Below, one piece after another: positions 1 to 10,441 of a stretch of DNA of 25,047 nucleotides. Position 1 is the stretch's first letter, and every line of letters begins with the position of its first letter. The translations under genes and the position numbers were made by a program. Source of the stretch: Jaapia argillacea MUCL 33604 (taxonomy: Eukaryota > Basidiomycota > Agaricomycetes > Jaapiales > Jaapiaceae); NCBI GenBank assembly GCA_000697665.1, contig KL197709.1, positions 361,159 to 386,205 on the forward strand, read 5' to 3'. The notes beneath the pieces were generated by a model that was not told the origin of the DNA, ran no database searches, and saw only the letters and a program-made list of their open reading frames with translations.

Positions 1-557
1 AGTGTGCAGGGGTTGCCAGTAGGGGGTGGAAGGGCGTAAGGATAAGGTTATGGCCTCACAGTAAGTTCAAAGAACCCCTTCTTGATGTATTTTTCACTTA
101 TATACTTTCTCTGCTCTTTAGATCTTTCTACCCACCCAACAACCCCAGACCCACCTCCATCAACAACTCCAGCATAAGAGCATGCTCCATCCCCACCTGC
201 AATCCCTTTCCCATTCCACTATTCAGTTCTCCAGTAGTAGACTTTGCTTAATGCGCTATCTTTGTAAAGTAATAACTAGATAGATCTGATTCAAATACAT
301 TTGTGAATTTTCTATACCTATCTATGCTGGCTATAAGAAAAAATATTGCCACCTACTGCTATAGAACGTCAGCCAGAAATATCTTTACTATAGAACTCTT
401 CTAAGATTCCATGGAAGCTATAGAATCTTCTTCTCAGATGGTGGCACTATTATAGTGTTTTTTAAGGGGGACCCTTGGTATAATCACTTTAAGTTCTATT
501 ACGTCTAGATACATGCATCTAGGCACTCTGAGTTCCAAACCCTTTTTCCTGATGCAG

Positions 558-602
558 GCATACACCTAACTCAGCAATGTCTCAGTGAGGTTAAGTGTAT
601 GC
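558..602. repeat. Imperfect hairpin / inverted repeat
   Basis: The arm starting gcatacacctaac at 558 pairs with the arm ending ggttaagtgtatgc at 602, with one mismatch in the outer 13 bases. The inner part (ctcag against ctgag) extends the stem with a gap. It could be a relic of a small inverted-repeat element; no function can be assigned. Confidence 0.5.
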
Positions 603-705
603 ACACGCATGCCAGTTGGCAACTCAACAGGTTATTGCTCAGCAAGTCATCAGTGAGCATACTTGTGTAGTTGGTCTGGGAGAGTGGGGACTATTAATTT
701 GCTCT

Positions 706-863
706 GGGGAGAGTGGGGAGAGTTCAGATATGTTCTGGCCAGTTTGAAATAGGCCCTGGGGAGCATGGTGAATGTTTAGCTATGTTTCAACCACAATTAT
801 GGGGAGAGTGGTGACTGTTCAGGTATGTTCTGGCGAGTTTGGAATGGGTTCCGGTGAGCATAG
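706..863 (+). repeat. Direct duplication, offset 95 bp
   Basis: Two copies of a ~63-bp segment start at about 706 and 801. Both open with ggggagagtgg, share gttcag and tatgttctgg, and end with g/tgagcat. The second copy differs mainly by transitions (ag/gg, cc/tt). A third, shorter gagagtgg motif at 680 suggests a longer decayed array. Confidence 0.6.
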
Positions 864-1205
864 ACGCTGTTTCTTTTTTCCCAGCTGCATTGACCAGTGA
901 TTCCTCTGTCATATCTACTGCATTTTCTAAACACCCCATCAGTTACAATGCTCTGCAATGCACTACTGTGCTTTTCATAAGTGCTACTCACCGAAGCACA
1001 ACCCACCTGATTCGCTGAACAATGTATTTTCTTAGCAGGCCTGTAGTTGATGTTATAATGACCTACAGTTGCCTAAACTGCCCTACCCAGCTAAGCGTTG
1101 ACATTCTTTGTTTAGCAGGACAAAAACAACAGGTTATCAACCACCATCAGCCGACATCGGTTGACTCGTTAACATTGGGTATTATGTTCGTCGGGTGATG
1201 GGTTA

Positions 1206-3143
1206 TCATAGGGTTTTTTGGCTGAATGGGCTGACCAGTGATGTTCCAACACCATTTGAGAAAGACGACTGAGGGTTGGAGGGTGACTTGCCAGCCTCAA
1301 CCGATAGCAAAGACCCCACAGTGGTTGGCAAAGGTGGATGGGATCCAAGTTGCAAGCTGTTCTCATCATCTGGCATCGAAGAAATCCCAGCAGGTGAGGG
1401 CAATCTAAACCTCTCCAACCCACTATCTAGAAACATATTCCAGTCAGAGAGATGGTGTGCCTCTCCATCCAAACTCCTCTCGCCCAAAAAGTCAATGTCG
1501 TCAAAAAGCTGATCAGATGATCTGACATTGGAAGAGGTTGACATAGGTGGGAATAGGAGCAACTGCAGTGCTGATGAGTCTGAGACCTGTCAGTCAAGGG
1601 AGTTGGGGATAGGCAGTAACTGTGGGGAAGGTGATGAAGGCTGATCCCAAGGAAAGAATAGAGGCCGTGGGGTCAGTGTTCGATCCCACTGATAAGGCAC
1701 AGGGACTTGGCTAGGTACCAGCGAGCCTTGATCTTGAGGATTGCCAAGGGTTGGAGATGGCATCGGATTGGGAGGAGGAAGATTAAATGCAATAGGTGCA
1801 GAAGGCATTGGCGATGGCATTGCAGAGGTTGGGACAGCATGCCCCAATGGGCTGCCCCCCTCAGGGCTTGACGGTAATGCTCAAGCATGCTGTCAAGCGC
1901 TGGAAAGTGACTGAGAGTTTGGGGATGAGCCCTCAGGCTTTAGAGTGTGCTGCGCTGGATCAGTCATTTGATCAGGAGACTTAGAATTCAGGGGCAATAG
2001 AGATTCTCGAATACTGGTAGTGTGGGATGGATTGGTTCTGAAGCGAAGCTTCTGGGAACAAGTATGTGCTTTATAGATATCTGGTGTGTTATGTGCTACT
2101 GGGTGTCTTTGATATGAGTGTCTAGTGGCTAGGGGTGTTTTCTGCTGCTTGTAGGGTGCAAAAGATGAGGATGGTGGTCTGGGATAGATTAGGTGAGGTA
2201 TCTGTACTCTACTACAGTCTTTAAATACATTACAGAGGGACTGTGGATAAATACAAGGAAATAGTCCAAAATTTCAAATGAATGTCCTTGTCCAATGGAA
2301 GGCCTTGGGTGAAGAGAAAGATCAGCTCTAGGTATCGTGGCTGCGAGGTGCATTGGTTTCTGCAGTGTGAGCATAGCCATGACATAGCCACAGTAGCAGT
2401 TCTCTGGAGTCTGGATCGGTCTGGGTCTGATTGTCAAATAGGATGAGCCTAGGTGGGCTATGTCCATGTGGGGTGATGTCATTAGTCTAGGTGCATCTCC
2501 TGCCATGTGGGATGATGTCAAGCTAGAGAGGGGCAAGTGGGTATTGCCGGTATGTTTGATTGGTTTGGTGGTGACTTGTTGGCTTGATAATATCCTGATG
2601 TTTCTTCCTCTTTGCAGTGCCTGGGTAGGTTTCTTTATCCTGGGCAGGTGTATTTGGTCTGGACGATGAGTGACACAAGAAAGGGATTGCATAATCTTGG
2701 GGCTCTATAGAGTCAAGTAGGCGGATACAGGAAAATACAGCTTGGACAGTGGCAAGGTTCGGATGAAAACAAATAACATGACTATGGCTGACCATCAGGA
2801 AGGCTAGGAGCAGAAGGACGGTGAAGAAGAATACAAGTAGTTTGAGGGGAAAAATGTCTGTTCAGGCAAGGGACCTTGTGGTCGCCTGACAATGCCTTTC
2901 TTCCTTGGCTATAGGAGGCATAAACATCACTCATCAAAACAAGGTGAAACAAGAGCTTACTGTAGCATTGAGTATCCCATTCCATTATAGTAGCAGCAAC
3001 GTTCTCATATCCCTCAGGGTTGCTTTTTTTCAACAATTGTCCAACAAGACCTGCAGTCTTGCCATGGTGCAAGCTACCAGAGATGGACTGAGCAGGAGCA
3101 TTGAATATGGACGAAAAGAAAAACACACATTATCAGACCACAT
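1206..3143 (-). pseudogene. Broken three-exon gene, unknown product (~614 codons)
   Basis: Exons 3143-3129, 3087-2961 and 2908-1206, with introns 3088-3128 (41 nt) and 2909-2960 (52 nt), sum to 1845 nt, exactly 615 codons. The first ATG gives MWSDN, then SISGSLHHGKTAGLVGQLL. Exon 3 starts with a hydrophobic run (FFFTVLLLLAF) that may be a membrane helix, followed by a Lys/His/Gln-rich part and a long Pro/Ser-rich tail ending LVSPFSQKTL. In-frame stops lie at 2862, 2523, 2487, 2328, 2322, 2274, 1893, 1881 and 1590: six TGA and three TAG, no TAA. All can come from CGA or CAG by C-to-T change. Readable protein continues in the same frame after each. Some middle stops (2274-2330) could instead fall in an unrecognised intron. 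I do not recognise the family. Confidence 0.55.
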
Positions 3144-3504
3144 TCTCTGAGGTGTCTCTGTAGCAGTAATACAATGTGTTGGGTAAGTGTCAGGCCAACA
3201 AATTACAATGTGGCCAAAAGAAACCCTCAGCTAAACTACCCTAGCACATTACAATGGGCTGGTGAAGCACATAATAATGTGCACTCATCTCCCAAATGCC
3301 GCTTGCTGGGCTCCAAAAATGTGGGAAAAGACAAAAAGAAAAACATACAGAATGATCAAAACATATGGAAAAGCTGTCCAAAAATGTCAAAAAAGTGGAT
3401 GATCAGGGAACAAAAAACAAGGAGGTGGATGATAAGGAGCCTAGGGATAGGATGGTATAAAGTGTGGGGAGGGTGGGGTGGAGAGAGCTATTCAATAAAA
3501 AAAT
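3144..3504. other. A-rich stretch without a supported gene
   Basis: The + strand is open through 3174-3617, but the translation is low complexity (Lys, Asn, Trp-rich) and rises from A-rich DNA at 3310-3430. I see no splice sites or domain. I treat it as non-coding. Confidence 0.5.
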
Positions 3505-3610
3505 TAGCAGTCCAATTCACCGCTCTACCACAATCCATCATTGTCATTGAAATTGTCGCTCAGGCTTGGGACATCATTGAGCAGGGCCTTGTCTTCATTG
3601 TTGAGGCGTC
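3505..3610 (-). pseudogene. Possible terminal-exon fragment
   Basis: On the minus strand an acceptor-like tttaccag precedes a short acidic reading GRLNNEDKALLNDVPSLS, continuing to DNDGLW and a TAG near 3530. The acidic, Leu/Asp-rich text looks like the carboxy end of a protein. Nothing upstream on that strand extends it, so it is at best a fragment. Confidence 0.25.
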
Positions 3611-3794
3611 CTGGTAAACTATTGTACAAAAGTACTGGTTTTCTCTGTAGACCTTAGTCTATAAATACAGGAGAATTTTACAAAGTTGTGAATGGAATGC
3701 AAACTTTGTAATTGCCATGCATGTAGTATGTTGTATGAATGGATGGTAAATGGATTGTGTAAATGGGTGTATTACAAGATATTGCTAGGGTAGG

Positions 3795-4315
3795 GTGGGG
3801 GTCAAATAAATAGGAATAAATTGAAATATATCGAATTAAAATTCTGTTAGGGTAGGGTGGTACTTTGGGGTTGTTTGGCAGATGATAAGTGACACTACCT
3901 CATCAGAATCCCCTGAGATGTCTGAGCTATTTGCATATACAAAGTCATAAGTTACAAAAAATGGGTGCTTACATAAGCAACCACCATAGCAACCATCACT
4001 CTATATCAGAATAATTTTATTCCTATTTATTCTGATTTTTCCGGATTTATTTGGCCTATATTGACTGAATTTTCTATTTGGGGATCTTATGTCATTGAGC
4101 AAACACAATGAAACCACCCATTCATCTGAAAATAAATTTATTCTGATTTATTCTGAATTTCCGAGATTTATTTGACCCTTTGATGACCACTTTCCTATTA
4201 GGGCACATTACATCATCAGCCAAACAACCCCAAAGTGCCCTCCTACCCTAATGAAATTTTATTTGGCATTTTTCCGATTTTTTCTAATTTATTTGCAGCC
4301 CATTCAGCCATTTTC
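3795..4315. repeat. Fold-back block of a ~120-bp AT-rich repeat family
   Basis: A forward unit (about 3800-3900) contains caaataaataggaataaatt followed by ttagggtaggg and actttggggttgtttgg. The same elements occur on the minus strand across 4315-3940, where caaataaat-type starts at about 4291, 4171 and 4051 give a period of 120 bp. The arms 3836-3888 and 4202-4262 are inverted copies, including a perfect 16-base stretch actttggggttgtttg. The unit resembles the tandem repeats at the right edge of the window. It may be a miniature inverted-repeat element or a rearranged satellite piece. Confidence 0.7.
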
Positions 4316-4373
4316 ACCTTTGGTATTGCACCAGCTGAAGGGACAAAGCACCTACAGTAATGAGTCACCTGAC

Positions 4374-4473
4374 GTTGGCTGACCGTGTGTACCATCCCGT
4401 TGGCTGATGGGTGTTACCATCCTACCGGCCGATGTGTGTTACCATCCCACCAGTCAATGTGTGTTACTATCCG
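4374..4473 (+). repeat. 25-bp minisatellite, four units
   Basis: Four successive 25-base units start at 4374, 4399, 4424 and 4449, each ending in a variant of gtgttaccatccc. Spacing is exact; units differ at a few bases, mostly transitions. A related single copy appears at about 11176-11211. Confidence 0.8.
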
Positions 4474-4479
4474 TCCTAT

Positions 4480-5100
4480 GCTGTGCAATCTGTACAAAAA
4501 ATCAAAGCATCGCACACGCATCACTTTTTCGCACCAAAGAGGGATTTCAAAGTGGAGCGAGTTGCGGAAGCTTGGGCCGGCCTCCTGAGAGGTCCAGGCC
4601 TGGTATATGGACGCGTTCAACCTTACCCCCCCACCACTATCTGGCTGTCCACCGTGACAAGCTTGTTCATACCCTCACTGTGAAGGATGATTCAACTTTG
4701 GCGCTGCATAGCTACCAAAAGGGGTGAACTGGGTGTACCCATTTTGCCTCACAAAGTCGAACTTGTTTCCTCTCGTTGTGCAGGTTGAATGGCCTCTGAA
4801 CGAGTCAGCGCAGCCACTCTTTGGAAGGGAGGGTCAAGATAAGGCCAAGCAAATCCGACGAGAGCAGCCCGAAGTTTCGGGCAGTTTGTATGTATTGTTA
4901 CAAGGCAACTGACCCATCGGTCTAACCTTACAGTACATAGATGCGACGGCGCCAACACGCAACATTCATTCCACACGCTATGAGGTTTGTAACTCGCTCT
5001 CCCAACTGCCTCCTCACGTTGTTTCAAGCTTGGAGCCCCCTTAGAAACTCTTACCGTTGACAAACATCGTCTCTCGAGGTGTACTGGAGTAAATGGTTCG
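4480..5100 (+). other. CpG-rich exon-like block, possible truncated gene
   Basis: This stretch is visibly richer in CpG than the decayed genes. On the + strand, exon-like pieces are bounded by plausible splice sites. An acceptor ending ttgtgcag at about 4783 is followed by VEWPLNESAQPLFGRE. Intron-like DNA ends ttacag at about 4933. A piece reading YIDATAPTRNIHSTRYE runs to a donor gtttgt at about 4985. An acceptor ending tttcaag at 5029 is followed by LGAPLETLTVDKHRLSRC. Upstream, the frame reads FFAPKRDFKVERVAEAWAG. I could not join these to the upstream part in one frame, and I do not recognise a family. It may be the remains of a host gene. Confidence 0.3.
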
Positions 5101-5272
5101 TCTGGATTTCTGGTGGACAGGGAGGGGCACAGTCGCAGTAAGCATTTTTTTCGATGGCCTATTTACCACATCTGACAAGGCGGACTCGAGTGTAGGCTTT
5201 ACTGTTTTCATCTTCGACGCATTCTCAAATTTCCACCTCCCTGTTTCACCTCTTCAATCTTTCCTTCACGGA

Positions 5273-7118
5273 TCACACCCTTCTCCTTTTCCACGGGTTC
5301 AGAATCCCTGCGAGGCCCTCATCAGCTTCGATGCCGTATGTGGCATTGCGCCTTGGTGCTGGACGCACTGGGGTAGTTTCGAGGGGAGGGAGTGGTAGAG
5401 TTGGTGGCGGAGGTGGGGAGGGGGTAGTGAGGTCAATGAACAAGTGTTCACCTCCATTGTCCATGATCAATGGATGATCAGTTTGAGGTGCAAGATTGGC
5501 GGCCGTGTGGGCGGTGGCGGTGGCGGCTGCGGCATTGACAGCGAATGCTGTTGTGTTGGCAGTGGCGGCATCAGCAGTAGCGTTGGTGTCGGCCATGGTG
5601 ATAACATTAGCAGCTGAGTTAGAACCAGGTGCAAAGTGGGACCCCGATCCAGAAGCGACAGGGATATCTGCGGGCTCATCGAACGAACCGCCAAACAAGC
5701 CTTATGTGGACAATGTCAGGTATTTGTTGAGAGCTATAGTTTCTCGGGACGTACTACTGTAGTTGCCATCACCATGACCATCCATTGAGTTGATAATCTG
5801 GGCAATTGTAGGGAACACAGGTGACATCTCGCACTGTGCCAATGACGAGGAAGCTGCTTTTGGTGGGTGAGTGTATATGGGGTACCAATGCGACATCAGT
5901 CACTTACCGCCCTGTTCCAGTGTTTGGGTTGTAGAGTCATCTTCATCTTCCCACCAAGCTCGCTTTTTGCCCTTGTCTGAAGAAAATCCCATCAGACCGA
6001 ACCATGAGTAACTGTCAAAGCTCTCATGGGTGATCCACCACACCTTTCTTCACTCCACCAGACTTCCACGACCTCCAAACCTGCTCTTTGATCCGAACGG
6101 CCATCGCTAAGATATGTATCAGTTTGAAATCATCAAGGATGTCGAGGTGACTTGCCGATGTATATCTTACTGTCTTTGACAGATGCTGATGGTCTCCCTT
6201 TATGCAAAGTGAACTCCTTGACCAAAGGTTTATCGACCATGACGACATCAAGATACACCCTGTCCTTGGTAAGTAACCTCCACTTCGGTCCCTCCATGTC
6301 CCGCAACACTGTATCCAAATACTCGAACAGTCGAGGGAATAACCTTCGAAACCAAGCATTGAAATCGCTGTGGGTCCAATTGGTGAAGTAATAGTATTTT
6401 GATTTGCCGTCGTCGCCACCGTTGGTGTCGGGGTCAAGAACTGCAAGCCCATGGTCGAGGAGTTCTTGTATTTTACCTGGAGTAGGTGCTTTTTGGTCGT
6501 TGAGACGTATAACATCAGATGACTCGTTGTCGTTGTCGTTGTCGTCATCCTCGCCACTAGGATCGGAGTCGTCGCTGTCAATCTAGCAAGCCAAATGTCA
6601 GATGATTTAGGTTCCCAACACTGAAGCTCAACACACCACAAAGCCACCACAGATAACAATGATCCTGGAGACGTGCTTTCGCTTTTCGGAAACTTTTGCA
6701 CTCTTCCCTTTCTACGGGTCAGTTAGTTGATGAGCTAACTCCTACAGTTATGAAAAACACTGACCCCCTTTGTCTTCGAGCTACCAGTGGAAGCCTCCCT
6801 CATCCTCCCCTCCTCCGTCTCACACCTCGCCACCACAAGGTGTGATGCCGGATCCCTTTTGCTGCTACCTCCTTTGCCCAGTCCTGGGCCAACATCCCCT
6901 AGAAGCAAGCGGAAGAGAATATTATTGACGTGAGTTGATTTACCCCGACCGACTCGGTTTCCGTGAAGACTCCTCCTGTGTCCGCATTCGAGACAAAGGT
7001 GAGGGAGCGTGTCATTCTCCTCATACTTGGGGCATTCACAAGGCTCCCTATCCTTATCAATGCTGGTGCACAGACCTAGGGGAACACTCAGCTGGTCGTC
7101 CATGGAGTTGAAGGTCAA
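5273..7118 (-). CDS. Hypothetical protein with N-terminal Cys/His cluster, intact
   Basis: Seven exons: 7118-6765, 6711-6637, 6582-6171, 6106-6044, 5976-5908, 5856-5755 and 5700-5273. Introns are 51-67 nt, and the sum is 1503 nt (500 residues plus stop). The second intron's donor could shift by a codon or more. Residues 27-52 carry C27-x-C29-x12-C42-x2-C45-x-H47-x4-H52, which looks metal-binding. Then come an Asp-rich stretch (GEDDDNDNDESSD), a globular-looking part (FTNWTHSDFNAWFRRLFPRL, DRVYLDVVMVDKPLVKEFTL) and an Ala/Thr/Pro-rich tail ending NPWKRRRV, which could be a nuclear signal. No premature stop is present, CGA codons survive (for example in EKRKH) and CpG is common. It starts only 111 bp after the transposase gene on the same strand, yet shows none of its decay. 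Function unknown; nuclear location is inferred. Confidence 0.75.
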
Positions 7119-7229
7119 AGGATGGGAGAGAGTTTTTTTTTGTCAGTCTCGACCTCAGTTTCTCCTATTACGGGCTGTATTGAGTGGCTGATGGTCATGT
7201 ACAGTTCCTGCTTAGTTATCCAACTATGC

Positions 7230-9277
7230 TTACTCTACAGTTACAGTGCCCTGCATTCCGAACCTCCAACGCAGACGATTGACAAGATCCAGTCCCTGTC
7301 CCCATAAAATTGCCTGATCTTTCCAAGGAAACTGAGGAAGTGAAACCCTGAGTTCCTTCCTCCCCTTCTTTCCACAACGAATAATCTCATAAGATGGATA
7401 CTCACCGCCCTCCCATTCATGAGGATGAAGCCCAAAGTCATCCGGAACCAAGCCAGCATCACGAACCTGAGAGAGTGCATTGAAGAATGCGTCATGATAC
7501 TCCTCCATTTCAAAAGGGCTATTACTCTCCAGAACGTCAATTGGCTCATGTCGAATGTTGTGCTGTTGGTTGTTACCGATCTGTTGCTGCAATTCACCCT
7601 CCATATCCAACTCCTCATCCACTCCCTCATCTGCGTCTTCCTCATCCTCTGGGTGCCCAGCACCAGATTGATGTGGTAGCCTAACACGTTCTTGGCTGTG
7701 ATGTCCATAGTACTGATGGATCGTCTCTGGGTGTAAACCATCACAATCGTCAATGTAGACTCCATGTTCTGTCCATCTGAGAAGTCGCATATCCTACAAC
7801 AATGGATGGTGTTCAGCAAGGTATAACAAACGAACTGATAATACTTACACTGGGACTTCAATCGTTGGTATCTGGGCCGGAAATCAGGTGGAGATTCCAC
7901 TCCAGTTGGAAAGAGCGACAGTCAACATTAATGGCATCCAGGAACAAGGTATGCAGCAACCAAAGGTGATGTGGGTTCTTCCGATCCAAGTGATGGAGAC
8001 ATTCAAGGCGGAAGAAAAATGCATGCCAGGATCTACCGAACTGTGTCCCAACTTCAACCCATAGTCGCTCGATTCGGGTGTTATGAGTTGACCTGGACCT
8101 TTTATCAACAAAGCTCTGAGGAATACTTGAGATCATGTACGAGCCCCACATAAATGATGCCCTGTTTGGCCCTCTGTACATGATCATCCAGATGGATACT
8201 TCAGTGTTCTCACCACCGCGATCCCCCCTCATTCTAGATGGAACCCCAAACTCATCTGTCACCTCCAAAAAGCCCTCAAGCACAGTCGTTGCCTGATTGT
8301 TGTTACTCGCTTTGATTCCTGTGACCTGCAACTCAGAAATATTGAGGATTGACTTGGTGGTTTGGATAGCAAACACTCACAGTCCTACAGTAGCCGTCGA
8401 TGGAACCATGAATGACAATACCCCACTGTATCAGTTTGTGGTGGCCATCAAGATGCCAAAGGCAGTTGGGCCGCGATGACTTGTATTTACGATGACAGAC
8501 AGTTCTCTGCTTGTGGAGCAGATGGCCAAGCCCATCAACCCAACGAAGCGAAGAGAATACACGTCGCTTTTGGACTCTGATTTTGTGGTGACAGAGGAAG
8601 CCAATGAGGTAGCGAACACCAGACTCCGGCTTGAGGTGCTTGTAGGTCTGAACAAGAGTATCCAAATCTTCATCAGACATCGTTGAGAAGCTTCGCTGTA
8701 CACCGTATAGCTTGAGATAGCTGCGCAGTGTATGACGGTGGACCTTGAGAATGGATGCAATCTTCATGATTGATATGTTCTGGTCAGGTGCCATAACCTC
8801 TTGTAAATACAAGCGGTCAATGACCTTGCGTGGTCTTCCCTGTCATCCTGTATGGACAACCTTCACCAGTTGAGGAATTCCTATGCGTGAACGCTCACTG
8901 AGGAGCAAGGTGTGAGATTGGCAATAATCAAGTTAGACATTTATGACAACGCACTCTCCATCTGCCCCCGCTGATGCAGTACACAACTGTAGAATCAATA
9001 TTACTATCATTTCCGTGCAGGTTAGGAGCCACGGAATTGGTATCTGTTCCTCAGCAGCAGAGGATTCAAGGGCGCGGAGAATGGGAATCATGTCGTCCCG
9101 GAGAATGGCAGCATGAAAATTGAGCCTAAGAGGATCATTATCCTCCTGTCGCAGAATCCGATTTGCACTGTGATACCCCTGGAACAGTCAATGGACAGCA
9201 CTCTGAACATTCAGGGACCATTGATAACCAGGCTCAGGAGGGGGAAGAGGGGGGAGGTCATTGGTCATGGCAGCCAT
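7230..9277 (-). pseudogene. Integrase-core (rve-type) DDE transposase gene, three TGA stops
   Basis: Exons 9277-8955, 8897-8381, 8325-8141, 8092-7849 and 7793-7230, with introns of 57, 55, 48 and 55 nt, give 611 codons. Order: helical N-terminal part (residues 1-105), GRPRK AT-hook-like patch (~128), helix-turn-helix-like segment (KIASILKVHRHTLRSYLKLY), then the catalytic core. The triad is D258 (WHLDGHHKL), D315 (RGDRGGEN) and E350 (THNTRIERLW), i.e. D-x56-D-x34-E. An acidic linker (DEEDADEGVDEELD) and a C-terminal part (KELRVSLPQFPWKDQAILWG) follow. It matches the Agaricomycete 'integrase core domain-containing protein' family as I know it. The enzyme would cut and join transposon ends. Codons 30, 126 and 420 are TGA (9188-9190, 8843-8845, 7858-7860), each where arginine CGA fits. 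Frame and splice sites are otherwise whole, so the copy is recently dead. Confidence 0.85.
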
Positions 9278-9378
9278 GAAAGGGGTTGACGCAATGCGAC
9301 TCCAGGCCAGAATCGGAAAAGGAACTTGACGCTTGTTGCCTCCTATCCTATAAGGACCCTCACGACTGCCCCACCCTC

Positions 9379-10361
9379 ATGGAGTGTCAGGAGGAAATCA
9401 AACAGCACAAACAGTTTTATTATGGTGATGGAAGCCACATCTTTTTGGTACATTTCTGAAGCCTGATCAATTTCATCAGACAGACTTGGCTAACTTATGA
9501 TTTCTATGAGGTTGAGTCAACACTGTACCACATCCACATGGGCATCCTGACAGAAAAGTCAGAGGTGTTCAACGGAATGTTCTCCATACCTACAGGGGGA
9601 CAACTCACAGTGACCAAGGGCTCATACAATGACTATCCAATCCTGCTGCAGCAGGTGATGAACCGGGAGTTTGAGCACTTGATGTTTTTCTTCTACGAGT
9701 GAGTAATTTCACGAAACCAGAATGATTGATGATACTTACAGCTCTCATGTATAGCTGGGCCCCCCCTCCCCATTCTATCCAGCGTCTCATGGATACCTTG
9801 AAACTTGCGACGAGGTGGGGTATTGAGGCTGGGTGGAAATTTGCTATCCACCATCTCGACAGCATGACCCTCAATCCATCATTGAGACTCGAGCTCTCCC
9901 GACTTTACCGCGTGGACAACTGGATCGAGCCAGCGTTCAAGGAACTGATTCCAATTCGCCTGAATGCTATCACTGATGAGGATGTGTATCGAATGGGACT
10001 TCGCACTTACCGCAAGCTCACAACGACGAAGGAGTTGATTGAAGACGAGTGGAAGGTTGTTGCAATGCTACCCCCACCCATTGAATTCGAGAGTACTGGC
10101 TGCAAAGACCACGACAAGTGCTGTGCGGTGTGGAAGGACATTTGGTGGAAATGCCTTGGCCGCAAGCTGCTCCACCCTCTCAAACCGTTACCATTGAGTG
10201 AGGCTGCCAATTTTGTTCTTGATATGGAGGTTCCAGGGATGACAAGTGAATGTCACCAGGCTATGATGGAGCTGATTGTGTTGGGGGATGGGTTTGAGGA
10301 GGAAAAGAAGCACATCGAGAAGGCAATTGAGGATTTGGAAGCCTATCAGAAAGATACGTAG
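9379..10361 (+). CDS. BTB/POZ domain protein
   Basis: Exons 9379-9447, 9511-9698 and 9755-10361, with introns 9448-9510 (63 nt) and 9699-9754 (56 nt), total 864 nt (287 residues). The N-terminal half has the fungal BTB pattern: YYGDGSHIFL, then VESTLYHIHMGILTEKSEVF, FNGMFSIPTGGQ and EFEHLMFFFY. The C-terminal half is mostly helical (LRLELSRLYRVDNWIEPAFK; CKDHDKCCAVWKDIWW), as in the large Agaricomycete BTB family. Such domains mediate dimerisation and can recruit Cullin-3 ligases; no partner can be named here. The ATG lies 101 bp from the start codon of the divergent transposase gene, and a TATA-like cctataagg sits at ~9347, about 30 bp before the ATG. No premature stops; an intact CGA codon occurs at ~9990. 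It may be a host gene beside an insertion or cargo carried with the transposase. Confidence 0.85.
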
Positions 10362-10441
10362 ATTCCACCCTAGCTGTGTAGAGGAAAGAAAAGTGCCGTT
10401 TAAGCACCCCACTGGGCGTTGTCACATTCAATAACGAAGGT

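Larger units (their letters stand above)
1..1205. other. Gene-free left flank with short repeats
   Basis: I see no supported gene here; the open frames are short and lack splice context. The stretch holds an AT-rich segment at 320-460 with repeated ctatagaa motifs and a weak inverted repeat (ttgccacc near 345, ggtggca near 440), a short hairpin at 558-602 and a ~60-bp direct duplication at 706-863. It probably consists of decayed non-autonomous repeats. Confidence 0.6.

Noticed and set aside
3174-3617. 147-codon open frame on the + strand as a gene
   Set aside because: The translation is low complexity from A-rich DNA, with no domain or splice support. A minus-strand exon-like text overlaps its end.
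3850-3865. TTAGGG-like text (gttagggtaggg) as a telomere repeat
   Set aside because: It occurs once per repeat unit, next to degenerate bases, and never in a tandem run.
5093-5762. + strand frames over 5.1-5.8 kb
   Set aside because: They run antisense to the last exons of the intact seven-exon gene, whose phase is exact. The Ala/Val-rich text mirrors its Ala/Thr tail.
7858-9190. In-frame TGA as recoded sense codons or selenocysteine
   Set aside because: The sites fit Arg, not Cys/Sec or Trp, occur in unrelated genes and lack nearby hairpins. Nearby intact genes end on ordinary stops. Decay is the simpler explanation.
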